Below the pieces are notes generated by a model. The model had not been told where the DNA came from. It did not search any database and worked only from the letters and a program-made list of their open reading frames with translations. The position numbers and the translations under genes were made by a program. 64,000 nt of DNA from CBDDHT01 sp965227905 (lineage in GTDB: Bacteria > Pseudomonadota > Alphaproteobacteria > Rhizobiales > Methyloligellaceae), in NCBI GenBank assembly GCA_965227905.1, contig OZ245780.1, forward strand, positions 248,001 through 312,000, read 5' to 3'. This document shows, piece after piece, positions 33,689-41,451 of the stretch (within the stretch, counting starts at the first letter, position 1; each line of letters starts with the position of its first letter).

Positions 33689-34603
33689 ATGAGCTTAGCG
33701 GCAGAAACCCATACGGACACTTCGAGCTCAACCCTGGATCGCATGCGCCAGGAAATCGAGGATCTGGTTGCACAGATCGGCCGGGTGTCCGGCGTCGCAG
33801 ATCAGATCGATGCGATAGCGCGGCAAACAAATCTGCTCGCCTTGAATGCAACGATCGAAGCCGCCAGGGCAGGTGAAGCGGGTCGGGGGTTTGCCGTTGT
33901 GGCAGGTGAGGTGAAAGCACTCGCTGGCCAGACAAGCGAAGCCACAGGCGAGATTGCCGAAATTCTGTCGACTCTCAACCACCATGCCGATCAGCTATCG
34001 ACCCAGAGTGCCAGCTTGGCGGAGACATTGGAAACAGATCATCGATCGAGCGACAATGACCATATCGCTTATGCCGCGCCCGAGCCCGCCGCGGCCTGCC
34101 AGGCTTATGAGTCAGCACCGGCACCTGCGCCCGAGCCTGAGGTCGAAACTGTTGTCGTCGAGCAACCCGCGCCTGTGGGCGGCGTCAGTCCCCGGCAGAA
34201 AGACCTCGTCCAAGAAACTTTCGCCATGGTAGAGCCGATTGCAGAACAGGCTGCCGAACTCTTCTACGGACGCCTATTTGAAATCGCCCCAAATCTGAAA
34301 GCCCTCTTCAAGGGCGACATGGTCGAACAGCAACGCAAACTGATGGCGGTCCTCAAGGTCGCCGTCGCTGGCCTCGACGATCCCGAACGGCTGATACCGG
34401 CAGTGCGAATTCTCGGTCAACGGCATGCGGAATATGGCGTGGTCGATGATGACTACGACACCGTTGCCGAAGCCTTGATCTGGACATTGGAACAAGGTCT
34501 AGGAGAAGCGTTCACACCTGATGTGGCCGATGCCTGGGTTGCTGTTTACGGCTTCCTCGCCGGTATCATGCAGGAAGCGGCCGCAGAAGATTTCGAATCA
34601 TAA
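33689..34603 (+). CDS. Soluble chemoreceptor hairpin fused to a C-terminal globin
   Basis: A 304-residue protein without membrane segment. Residues about 20-115 are the signalling tip of a methyl-accepting chemotaxis protein (QTNLLALNATIEAARAGEAG and RGFAVVAGEVKALAGQTSEA, 47-85). A Pro/Ala/Glu linker (130-165) follows. Residues about 167-300 are a bacterial globin: FYGRLFEIAPNLKALF, then GQRHAEYGV with the proximal His H246, F207 at the CD1 position and Gln near 214 at E7. In HemAT-type sensors the globin comes first, so the order here is reversed. It probably signals oxygen, NO or redox state to a CheA system (inference). Confidence 0.88.
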   Translation: MSLAAETHTDTSSSTLDRMRQEIEDLVAQIGRVSGVADQIDAIARQTNLLALNATIEAARAGEAGRGFAVVAGEVKALAGQTSEATGEIAEILSTLNHHADQLSTQSASLAETLETDHRSSDNDHIAYAAPEPAAACQAYESAPAPAPEPEVETVVVEQPAPVGGVSPRQKDLVQETFAMVEPIAEQAAELFYGRLFEIAPNLKALFKGDMVEQQRKLMAVLKVAVAGLDDPERLIPAVRILGQRHAEYGVVDDDYDTVAEALIWTLEQGLGEAFTPDVADAWVAVYGFLAGIMQEAAAEDFES

Positions 34604-34612
34604 AGCACTGCA

Positions 34613-35362
34613 TCAACTGCCCAAGAGTTCGATATCGAGCTTGACGCAATCACCACGATAAACGATTTCGCCGAGATAGATCACCGTTCCAGCCTTGTCT
34701 GTTACGACACAACGTGCCTCGGCGGTCGGTGCATTGAGGGCGATCCCGAGATGTCCGGCGGTTTCGATGTCCGCGGCTCCGATTTGCAGAGTCTGATGCG
34801 CGCGCGCGATCTCCACATCTTCAAACTCCGCCAGAACGGCTAATGCGACACGGCTGCGAAATGCAGTCTCTTCGCGTTCAAAGAGCTTCGACGCTACATG
34901 TACACTGGCAAGCGCATAGGGCTCGCCTTCGCTGGTTTGTACGCTCTTCAAATATGTGTAGGCGTTCGCCTCGTGGCCATCCGATTCTTCAATCTGCGGC
35001 TTCGGCACGGTCTCCACGGGGATAAAATGCGGGCGGTTGGCTGCGATGGGCTCGATCAACGCGTTCCAATCGGTCGCGAGCTTGACCCAGCGACGCGATT
35101 TTGGAACCTGCGTAACGAACGTGCCCTTGCCCTGATGCGATCGAAGCAGGCCTTCAGATTGCAGGACTTCAACAGCCTGTCGGACTGTGACCCTGGCCAC
35201 CTGGAATTCCGCCTCAAGCGCTTCAAGTGTCGCAATCTTATCGCCGACACCCCACTGCCCTTCGGCGATCCGTCGCCTGAGAATGGACGCGACCTGCACA
35301 TAGCGCGGCGCTTGATGCTCGTCGAACGCAGGAGCGGCGGCTTTGGTCGTTCTTTTTGCCAT
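34613..35362 (-). CDS. GntR family regulator with UTRA effector domain
   Basis: A 249-residue regulator. An N-terminal GntR winged helix (GVGDKIATLEALEAEFQVAR, then VTVRQAVEVLQSEGLLRSHQGKGTFV, residues 35-83) is followed by a UTRA/HutC-type ligand-binding domain to the end. It lies just downstream of the 5-oxoprolinase genes and in the same direction, so it probably regulates them in response to 5-oxoproline or a related compound (inference). GGCAAAAAGAAC precedes the start. Confidence 0.9.
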   Translation of the reverse strand: MAKRTTKAAAPAFDEHQAPRYVQVASILRRRIAEGQWGVGDKIATLEALEAEFQVARVTVRQAVEVLQSEGLLRSHQGKGTFVTQVPKSRRWVKLATDWNALIEPIAANRPHFIPVETVPKPQIEESDGHEANAYTYLKSVQTSEGEPYALASVHVASKLFEREETAFRSRVALAVLAEFEDVEIARAHQTLQIGAADIETAGHLGIALNAPTAEARCVVTDKAGTVIYLGEIVYRGDCVKLDIELLGS

Positions 35363-35453
35363 ACAGTTTGCTCTGTCTTTCGTGTGACTTTCTGCTTACC
35401 GACCCCACAAGAACCTGGCCAGTAAAAGAAATACGTTCTTCCCAGGACAATCG

Positions 35454-36479
35454 TCAGCATTCCTCGGCGCTGACAACACCGCTGACAAGGTTCTGGGTTA
35501 ACAAGTCACTCTCACTTGGCAACCTTGCGCCAATTGGGCCAATCGCTCGGACCATACGCTTGAAATCGTTTTGGGCATCGCGTCTCGCTCGCGACGCCTC
35601 CTCCTGGGTCACGCTTTCAAAGCGGATCTTTGCTCCCGGGGCCAACCGGCCGAGTGCGGGGAGGTCGGCAGAGATCACCACCGCGATCTTCGGATAGCCG
35701 CCTGTCGTCTGCCGATCGGCGAGAAGAATGATCGGAAGTCCCGATCCTGGAACCTGGATAGCGCCATGGGCGATACCGTCGGATACGATTTCCGGTGCCC
35801 TGGCGTGGACCAGCTTGTGACCTTCGAGTCTCATGCCCATACGATCGGACGCCTGGCTGACCTGATAGGTCGATGACAAGAACGACGCAAATGTTGCTTC
35901 GTCGAAATAGTCCAACTGCGGCCCTGGGAGAATGCGGATGACCTCGGGTTTCGGCAGGGCCAGCCCCTCGAGATGCAGCTCACTGCGCGATTGAGGCACA
36001 CGCTTCGCCAGAGGCAGACAGTCGCCCTCGCGCAATGCGCGCCCGTCAAAGCCGCCCAATCCCGCGCGGATATATGTCGAGAGAGACCCAAGCACCGGTT
36101 CAATCGCGAAGCCTCCCTCGATCGCAATCATGGCCGTCGCCGTTCCCGGCAGGACGCTGATCCGGACCTGCGTCCCGCGCCGGACCGACACGCTGCAAAG
36201 TGGTGGGATCGAGGACGTGTCATCACCAAGAAGATCTATCTTGGCACCGGCTGCCGCCATGCGCACGCCATCGGCCTCAACGCTGAAGGTTGGGCCTTGA
36301 TAGAGGACCTCGAGGCCTGCCATGTCATCCGCGTTGCCGACAAGTCGGTTTGTCAGGGCCAGGGCCACAGGATCGAGTGCTCCCGAAACCGGCACGCCGG
36401 CGTGTTGAAATCCCTTGCGGCCGACGTCTTGGATCGTCGTGTGCAGCCCTGGAGAATCAACGCGTAGGGCAGAGGTCAT
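35454..36479 (-). CDS. pxpC: 5-oxoprolinase subunit C
   Basis: A 341-residue protein of the KipA/PxpC family, one of three subunits that open 5-oxoproline (pyroglutamate) to glutamate with ATP. Recognisable stretches: DSPGLHTTIQDVGRKGFQHAGVPVSGALD at the start and QTTGGYPKIAVVISADLP near the end. Its ATG overlaps the stop of pxpB by four bases. Start 36479 is chosen over a longer frame. No transmembrane segments. Confidence 0.95.
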   Translation of the reverse strand: MTSALRVDSPGLHTTIQDVGRKGFQHAGVPVSGALDPVALALTNRLVGNADDMAGLEVLYQGPTFSVEADGVRMAAAGAKIDLLGDDTSSIPPLCSVSVRRGTQVRISVLPGTATAMIAIEGGFAIEPVLGSLSTYIRAGLGGFDGRALREGDCLPLAKRVPQSRSELHLEGLALPKPEVIRILPGPQLDYFDEATFASFLSSTYQVSQASDRMGMRLEGHKLVHARAPEIVSDGIAHGAIQVPGSGLPIILLADRQTTGGYPKIAVVISADLPALGRLAPGAKIRFESVTQEEASRARRDAQNDFKRMVRAIGPIGARLPSESDLLTQNLVSGVVSAEEC

Positions 36480-37216
36480 GACACGACCTCCTGACAATCG
36501 AGGTGGTATGTGCCGGAGCGGACCTGATCTTCGATACGTCCGATCTCATCCAGGGATACGGGATCGAATCGAACCAGATCTCCCGGTGCGAGAAGGGCAG
36601 GGGGATCGTTCCGCGCATTGAAGAAGGGAACGGGCGTGCGGCCGATCAAATGCCAGCCGCCAGGACTCTCGAGCGTATAGACAGCAGTCATGGTCTGGGC
36701 AATTGCCAGTGAGCCTGCCGGCACGCGCGTGCGAGGATTCGTTCGGCGTGGAAGGACGAGGGGAGCCGGAACGTCTCCAAGATAGGGATAGCCCGGCAGA
36801 AAGCCCATCATATAGACGAAATAGGTCTCGCCGGCATGGCATTCAGCAACCTGTGCGCCCGACAGACCGGCGTGCTCGGCGACCACTTGCAGATCAGGCG
36901 CGACCGCTTCATCGTAGCAGGCTGGTATGGTCCAGCATCGTGATGGCCCGGTCTGCTCGGTGAGGTCGTGAAGCATATTCCTGGCACGATCCTCGATTTG
37001 CTCGGCGGTTACGATATCCGGGTCGAAATGGATCAGGAGTGAGCGATATGTCGGTACGGTCTCGACCAGGCCATCGATACTTTCCTCATTCAGCGCCCGG
37101 GCCAGCGCAACGACGCGGCCCGCCACGGCGCGATCGATCGATTGGCCGAATTCGATCGCAAGCGCTGTATCGCCGTTGGCTAAAAATCGCGGGATTGAGT
37201 TGGAAACAGCCGCCAT
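36476..37216 (-). CDS. pxpB: 5-oxoprolinase subunit B
   Basis: A 246-residue protein of the KipI/PxpB family. Typical segments: FVYMMGFLPGYPYLGDVP, VLPRRTNPRTRVPAGSLAIA and GGWHLIGRTP. With PxpA and PxpC it forms the prokaryotic ATP-dependent 5-oxoprolinase. It starts the leftward pxpB-pxpC-gntR series and is divergent from pxpA, with about 160 bases between the two starts. Confidence 0.95.
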   Translation of the reverse strand: MAAVSNSIPRFLANGDTALAIEFGQSIDRAVAGRVVALARALNEESIDGLVETVPTYRSLLIHFDPDIVTAEQIEDRARNMLHDLTEQTGPSRCWTIPACYDEAVAPDLQVVAEHAGLSGAQVAECHAGETYFVYMMGFLPGYPYLGDVPAPLVLPRRTNPRTRVPAGSLAIAQTMTAVYTLESPGGWHLIGRTPVPFFNARNDPPALLAPGDLVRFDPVSLDEIGRIEDQVRSGTYHLDCQEVVS

Positions 37217-37251
37217 GACGAATTTTCGATCGGTCCTCAGATGTTAGATTG

Positions 37252-37278
37252 TATGGTCTTGCTATAAATAATACCATA
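37252..37278. promoter_or_regulatory. Inverted repeat, candidate GntR operator
   Basis: TATGGT (37252-37257) and ACCATA (37273-37278), 15 bases apart, in the AT-rich stretch between pxpB and pxpA. The location between two divergent halves of one pathway with a GntR gene nearby makes it a plausible operator. Not tested. Confidence 0.35.
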
Positions 37279-37375
37279 GAGGCGAATTTCGCTGCAATTA
37301 TAAGGGGTCGGCTCCTCGAAACAGACCATTTCTGAGGTGTGCAATGCCCCGCAAGGCACAGTAACGGAAGGCAAA

Positions 37376-38152
37376 ATGGGCAAGAAGGTCAATTTGAACG
37401 CAGATATCGGCGAAGGCTTCGGAGCCTATGAGATCGGCGATGACGAAAGGCTGATGAAAGTTATCGGTTCGGCAAGTGTCGCCTGCGGTTTTCACGCTGG
37501 CGACCCCACCAATATGGTGAAACTGGTGCGCCTTGCGCGCCAGGAAGGCGTCAGCCTCGGTGTTCATCCAGGCTTCAACGATATCTGGGGATTTGGCCGC
37601 CGCCGCATTCAAATGGATCCGAAGGATCTGGAGTATATGGTCGCCTATCAGATCGGCGCCTTGCAGGCGATGGCGGCCTACGAGGACATGCCGGTCACGC
37701 ACCTCAAGCCCCACGGTGCGCTCAACAATATGGCGGCTGAGATCGAAGATTATGCAATGGCCATCGGCCGGGCGATCAAGGCTGTGGACGACAAGATCGT
37801 CTATGTGGCCCTCGCCGGATCGGAAATGCACAAGGCCGCAGAGCGCCTCGGTCTCCCACTGGCGCGCGAAGGATTTGCCGACAGGTCCTATGAGGCGGAT
37901 GGCAATCTGACGCCGCGATCACTTGCCAATGCGGTTCATTCCGACGCGCAGGCCGTCCGCGACCAGGTCGTGCGCATGGCAGGTGAAGGGGAAGTCATGA
38001 GTCGTCAGGGCACAATCGCGAAAGTCGCTGTGGAAACCATCTGCGTGCATGGCGACGAGCCGACTGCGGTTGCCGTGGCAACTGCGGCACGCGACGGGCT
38101 AGAGAGTGCCGGCTTCGAAATGGTGCCGCTGACGGAGATCGATCTGCCATGA
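37376..38152 (+). CDS. pxpA: 5-oxoprolinase subunit A
   Basis: A 258-residue LamB/YcsF family protein. Signature NADIGEGFGAYEIGDDERLM (residues about 6-25), CGFHAGDP and VHPGFNDIWGFGRR, and THLKPHGALNN. It completes the 5-oxoprolinase with pxpB and pxpC, which are divergent. GGAAGG precedes ATG 37376. Its TGA overlaps the start of npdG (ATGA), which couples this pathway to the F420 genes downstream. Confidence 0.95.
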   Translation: MGKKVNLNADIGEGFGAYEIGDDERLMKVIGSASVACGFHAGDPTNMVKLVRLARQEGVSLGVHPGFNDIWGFGRRRIQMDPKDLEYMVAYQIGALQAMAAYEDMPVTHLKPHGALNNMAAEIEDYAMAIGRAIKAVDDKIVYVALAGSEMHKAAERLGLPLAREGFADRSYEADGNLTPRSLANAVHSDAQAVRDQVVRMAGEGEVMSRQGTIAKVAVETICVHGDEPTAVAVATAARDGLESAGFEMVPLTEIDLP

Positions 38153-38805
38153 CCGACACCAATGGGTCTATCGCCATTATCGGCGGCACAGGAAAACTCG
38201 GCCACGGTCTGGCTCGCCGCTGGGCCAAAGCTGGCCGAACGATCATCATCGGATCACGATCTGCTGAAAAAGCGGATGAAATCGCCAGTCAGATTGATGG
38301 AGGCAACGTCTCCGGCGCGACCAATGCCGATGCTGCCAGCCAAGGTGATATCGTTGTCATCACTGTGCCCTTCCAAACTCGCGACGCTATTCTCGACGAA
38401 ATCCGATCGGGCGCGGCAGACAAGATCGTCGTCGATACGACGGTCCCGCTCGTACCGCCCAAAGTCATGCGCGTCCAACTGCCCCCGGAAGGGTCGGCAG
38501 CCTTGGGCGCACAGGAGAAACTCGGCGAAGACGTCCGTGTGGTATCCGCCTTTCATAATGTTGCCGCTCACCGGCTCATGGAAGATGCCGAGATCGAATG
38601 CGATATTCTCGTCTTCGGCGACAAACTTAAGGACCGCGAAGCCGTTGTCGAACTTGCCGATGCCGCTGGATTGCGAGGAGTCCATGCGGGGCCGCTCGCG
38701 AATTCCGTCGCAGCCGAAGCTTTGACGTCGATCCTCATCGGCATCAACAAGCGCTACGGCTGCGATGGTGCAGGCGTGCGCATCACCGGCCTGGATGTGA
38801 CCTGA
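38149..38805 (+). CDS. npdG: F420:NADP(H) oxidoreductase
   Basis: A 218-residue Rossmann-fold protein that exchanges hydride between NADP(H) and coenzyme F420. The NADP motif IAIIGGTGKLGHGLARRWAK at residues 8-27 and the second half (VSAFHNVAAHRLM, VFGDK and GPLANSVAAEALTSILIGIN) are those of the NpdG family. Its start overlaps pxpA. The cof genes follow after a 220-base gap that holds a composite repeat. Note that the direction in vivo (making F420H2 or NADPH) cannot be read from sequence. Confidence 0.9.
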   Translation: MTDTNGSIAIIGGTGKLGHGLARRWAKAGRTIIIGSRSAEKADEIASQIDGGNVSGATNADAASQGDIVVITVPFQTRDAILDEIRSGAADKIVVDTTVPLVPPKVMRVQLPPEGSAALGAQEKLGEDVRVVSAFHNVAAHRLMEDAEIECDILVFGDKLKDREAVVELADAAGLRGVHAGPLANSVAAEALTSILIGINKRYGCDGAGVRITGLDVT

Positions 38806-38880
38806 GAGGCGGTTCCTATGGATTCGGGCCAGGAGAATTTGCTTTTGAGTCGGTCGTTGAGCGGCAACACTCATTGCGAC

Positions 38881-38957
38881 GCCCCGGACCTGATCCGGGG
38901 CCCAGGGCTTCAGGCAAATCCGTTTCCGCAGCCCTGGGTCCCGCATCAAGTGCGGGA
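38881..38957. repeat. Composite palindromic element, copy 2
   Basis: Same components as at 23416-23494 in reverse order: GCCCCGGACCTGATCCGGGGC, then CCAGGGCT pairing with AGCCCTGG across a loop, then GTCCCGCATCAAGTGCGGGAC. It lies between npdG and cofE. It may end or attenuate transcription from pxpA-npdG. Confidence 0.85.
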
Positions 38958-39026
38958 CGTAGCGCTTTTGGTTGGTTCGACTGAAGGCTCCAGTCCAGAT
39001 CTCGGACAGTATGTTCGGTCTGTCCC

Positions 39027-39791
39027 ATGACGGAACGCATTACGATTTCGGCTCTCGAAAATATGCCACTCGTGAAGCCAGGCGACGATCTGGCTGCAAT
39101 TCTGATCGACGCCCTTATCACTTATGGTTGGATACCTCGCCCGCATGATGTGCTGGTCATCGCCCAGAAGATCGTGTCGAAAGCCGAAGGGCGCCTGCTT
39201 GATTTGTCGACAGTTCGACCATCGGAACGCGCGAGCGCTCTGGCTGATGAAACAGGCAAAGACCCAAGACAGGTAGAAGCCGTTCTTTCCGAGTCGCAAG
39301 AGGTCTTGCGTGCCAAGGCTGGCGTTATCGTTGTCGCCAATCACCATGGTCATGTGATGGCGAATGCGGGGATCGATCGCTCCAATGTGGAGGGCAGCGA
39401 CAACGATCTGGTACTCCTGCTTCCGAAAGACCCGGATGCAAGCGCCGCCAGGCTCAAGTCCGCGATTGATGCACACTTCGGATCGGATATCGGCATTGTC
39501 ATATCGGACAGCGTCGGCAGAGCGTGGCGTATCGGCACGGTCGGGTTGGCCTTGGGTGCCGCCGGACTGCCATCTCTGCTTGACTCGCGTGGCGATCCCG
39601 ATCTCTTCGACCGTCCACTAGAAGTAACGATGACCGGATTTGCCGACTCGATAGCGTCGGCTGCAAGCCTGGCAATGGGTGAAGGCGCAGAGGGACGACC
39701 CGCTGTCTTGATTTCCGGTTTGACCTGGACCGGCCAGTCGACACCGGCAACCGCTCTCATTCGACCTGTCGCAGAGGACATGTTCCGGTGA
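39027..39791 (+). CDS. cofE: F420-0:gamma-glutamyl ligase
   Basis: A 254-residue single-domain enzyme that adds gamma-linked glutamates to F420-0 with GTP. CofE features: an early PLVKPGDDLAAILIDAL, then VLVIAQKIVSKAEGR, and the later ISDSVGRAWRIGTVGLALG with VGRAWR. Actinobacterial FbiB carries an extra nitroreductase domain, which is absent here. It is followed by cofD with a four-base overlap (GTG start of cofD in its TGA). GGG-type ribosome site is weak. Confidence 0.94.
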   Translation: MTERITISALENMPLVKPGDDLAAILIDALITYGWIPRPHDVLVIAQKIVSKAEGRLLDLSTVRPSERASALADETGKDPRQVEAVLSESQEVLRAKAGVIVVANHHGHVMANAGIDRSNVEGSDNDLVLLLPKDPDASAARLKSAIDAHFGSDIGIVISDSVGRAWRIGTVGLALGAAGLPSLLDSRGDPDLFDRPLEVTMTGFADSIASAASLAMGEGAEGRPAVLISGLTWTGQSTPATALIRPVAEDMFR

Positions 39792-40768
39792 GCCGAACAG
39801 GCGAGACAGGCAAGGTCGTCGCGCTGTGCGGCGGCATCGGTGGCGCCAAGCTTGTGCTTGGACTAGATCGCATCCTTCCGGCCGGACATCTCAGCGTGAT
39901 CGTGAATACGGCCGACGATTTCGAGCATCTCGGCCTGCGAATCTCGCCTGACATCGATACGGTTGCCTATACGCTCGCCGACCTGGCCAATCCGGAAACA
40001 GGCTGGGGGCGCCGCGATGAAACCTGGTCGTTCATGGAAACGTTAGCCGACCTGAAAGGCGAGACATGGTTCCAGCTTGGCGATCGGGATCTGGCGCTGC
40101 ACGTCGAGCGCACGCGCATGCTGGGCCAAGGGCAGACGTTGACGGCAGTCACGGAGACGCTATGTGAGCGACTCGGATTGACGAGCCGCCTTTTGCCAAT
40201 GAGTGACGACACCGTGTCGACAATTGTCGAGACCGACCGAGGCTCGCTCGACTTTCAGCACTACTTCGTTGCCGAGCGCGCTGAGCCGATCGTTCGCAGT
40301 ATCCAGTTTGCCGGAACGGATACAGCCAGGCCAAGTCCTGCCGTCATAGACGCCCTGTCCGCTCCGGAACTGACGTGTGTCGTCCTTGCACCTTCGAATC
40401 CTTACCTCAGTCTCGATCCTCTCCTGGCAATCGAGGGGATGCGAGAGGCTCTGGCGAGATGCGCCGCCCCCATAATTGCCGTCTCACCGATCGTTGGCGG
40501 CGATGCGGTCAAAGGCCCGACGGCAAAGATCATGCGCGAGCTTGATGTCCCAGTGACATCGGTTTCGGTTGCGCATCACTATGGCGCCCTGATCAACGGC
40601 TTTATCATCGATCAGTGCGATGCGAAGGTCGCCGGCGAGATTGAAGTGCCTGTCTGTATCGCGGAGACGCTCATGACGTCGCTCGAATCAAAGACGGCAT
40701 TGGCAAAGGCCGTACTGGCGTTCGCCGAGCAATTGTCCTCGCATGCACCTCATAGGGGGGCCGCATGA
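39788..40768 (+). CDS. cofD: 2-phospho-L-lactate (or PEP) transferase
   Basis: A 326-residue enzyme that transfers the phospholactyl-type group from the guanylyl donor to the deazaflavin Fo. The N-terminal phosphate loop VVALCGGIGGAKLVLGLDRI, VNTADDFEHLGLRISPDIDTVAYTLA and SNPYLSLDPLLAI are diagnostic for CofD/FbiA. GTG start 39788 overlaps cofE. Its ATGA end overlaps cofC. Whether the donor carries phospholactate or phosphoenolpyruvate cannot be told. Confidence 0.95.
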   Translation: MSRTGETGKVVALCGGIGGAKLVLGLDRILPAGHLSVIVNTADDFEHLGLRISPDIDTVAYTLADLANPETGWGRRDETWSFMETLADLKGETWFQLGDRDLALHVERTRMLGQGQTLTAVTETLCERLGLTSRLLPMSDDTVSTIVETDRGSLDFQHYFVAERAEPIVRSIQFAGTDTARPSPAVIDALSAPELTCVVLAPSNPYLSLDPLLAIEGMREALARCAAPIIAVSPIVGGDAVKGPTAKIMRELDVPVTSVSVAHHYGALINGFIIDQCDAKVAGEIEVPVCIAETLMTSLESKTALAKAVLAFAEQLSSHAPHRGAA

Positions 40769-41451
40769 CCGTCGCCGTTGTCCCGATGAAACAGATTGCC
40801 CTGGCCAAAAGCCGGCTGTCGACCGTGCTTCCTCCCGAGGCCCGTCAAAGCCTGGTTCGCACTATGCTCACAGACGTCTTGGCCGCCTGCAGTGAATGTC
40901 CAGACATTCAACGCACTGTCTTGCTCACGGCAGATAGGTCTCTGACAACACTGGCGAGAGAGCATGACGCCGATCTGTTTATGGAACATCATCCTCTCAG
41001 CTTGAACGCAGCAATGAAAGCAGCCGCAGCCTCGTTGGAGTCTCAAACGCTGGTGTACCTCGCCGGCGACCTTCCCTTGCTCAAGGCCCAAGACATCTCG
41101 GACCTGACGGACCGACACCGTATGGGCTCCAGAGTTGTCATCGCACCGTCGGCCGATGGTTCCGGTACCAACGCATTGCTTTTGTCGCCAGCCAATATCT
41201 TCGAGACCGCATTCGGCCCTGGCAGTGCGGAACGCCACGAAACATCAGCACATCGGCTTGGACTCGAAGCGGCGATTGTTTCCAACCGAAGAATCGGCCT
41301 CGATATCGATACACCGAAGGATCTTGGAGCACTGCTGCATCATCCCGAATGCGCTGATCGATACGCCTTCCTGCATCCTTATCTCGCAGCGACAGAAAAC
41401 AGCAGGCGGGCAGAGCCGAACTTGTATGGGGGAGCCAGGCGCCATGCATAG
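40765..41451 (+). CDS. cofC: 2-phospho-L-lactate guanylyltransferase family enzyme
   Basis: A 228-residue nucleotidyltransferase that makes the guanylylated donor for cofD. Nucleotidyltransferase features: VPMKQIALAKSRLSTVLPPE at the start, ADLPLLKAQDIS-like GDLPLLKAQDISDL and DIDTPKDLGALL at the end. In this family some members use phospholactate, others 3-phosphoglycerate or PEP. It overlaps cofD by four bases and the fbiC-type gene by eight. Strong GGGGGG ribosome site. Confidence 0.92.
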   Translation: MTVAVVPMKQIALAKSRLSTVLPPEARQSLVRTMLTDVLAACSECPDIQRTVLLTADRSLTTLAREHDADLFMEHHPLSLNAAMKAAAASLESQTLVYLAGDLPLLKAQDISDLTDRHRMGSRVVIAPSADGSGTNALLLSPANIFETAFGPGSAERHETSAHRLGLEAAIVSNRRIGLDIDTPKDLGALLHHPECADRYAFLHPYLAATENSRRAEPNLYGGARRHA

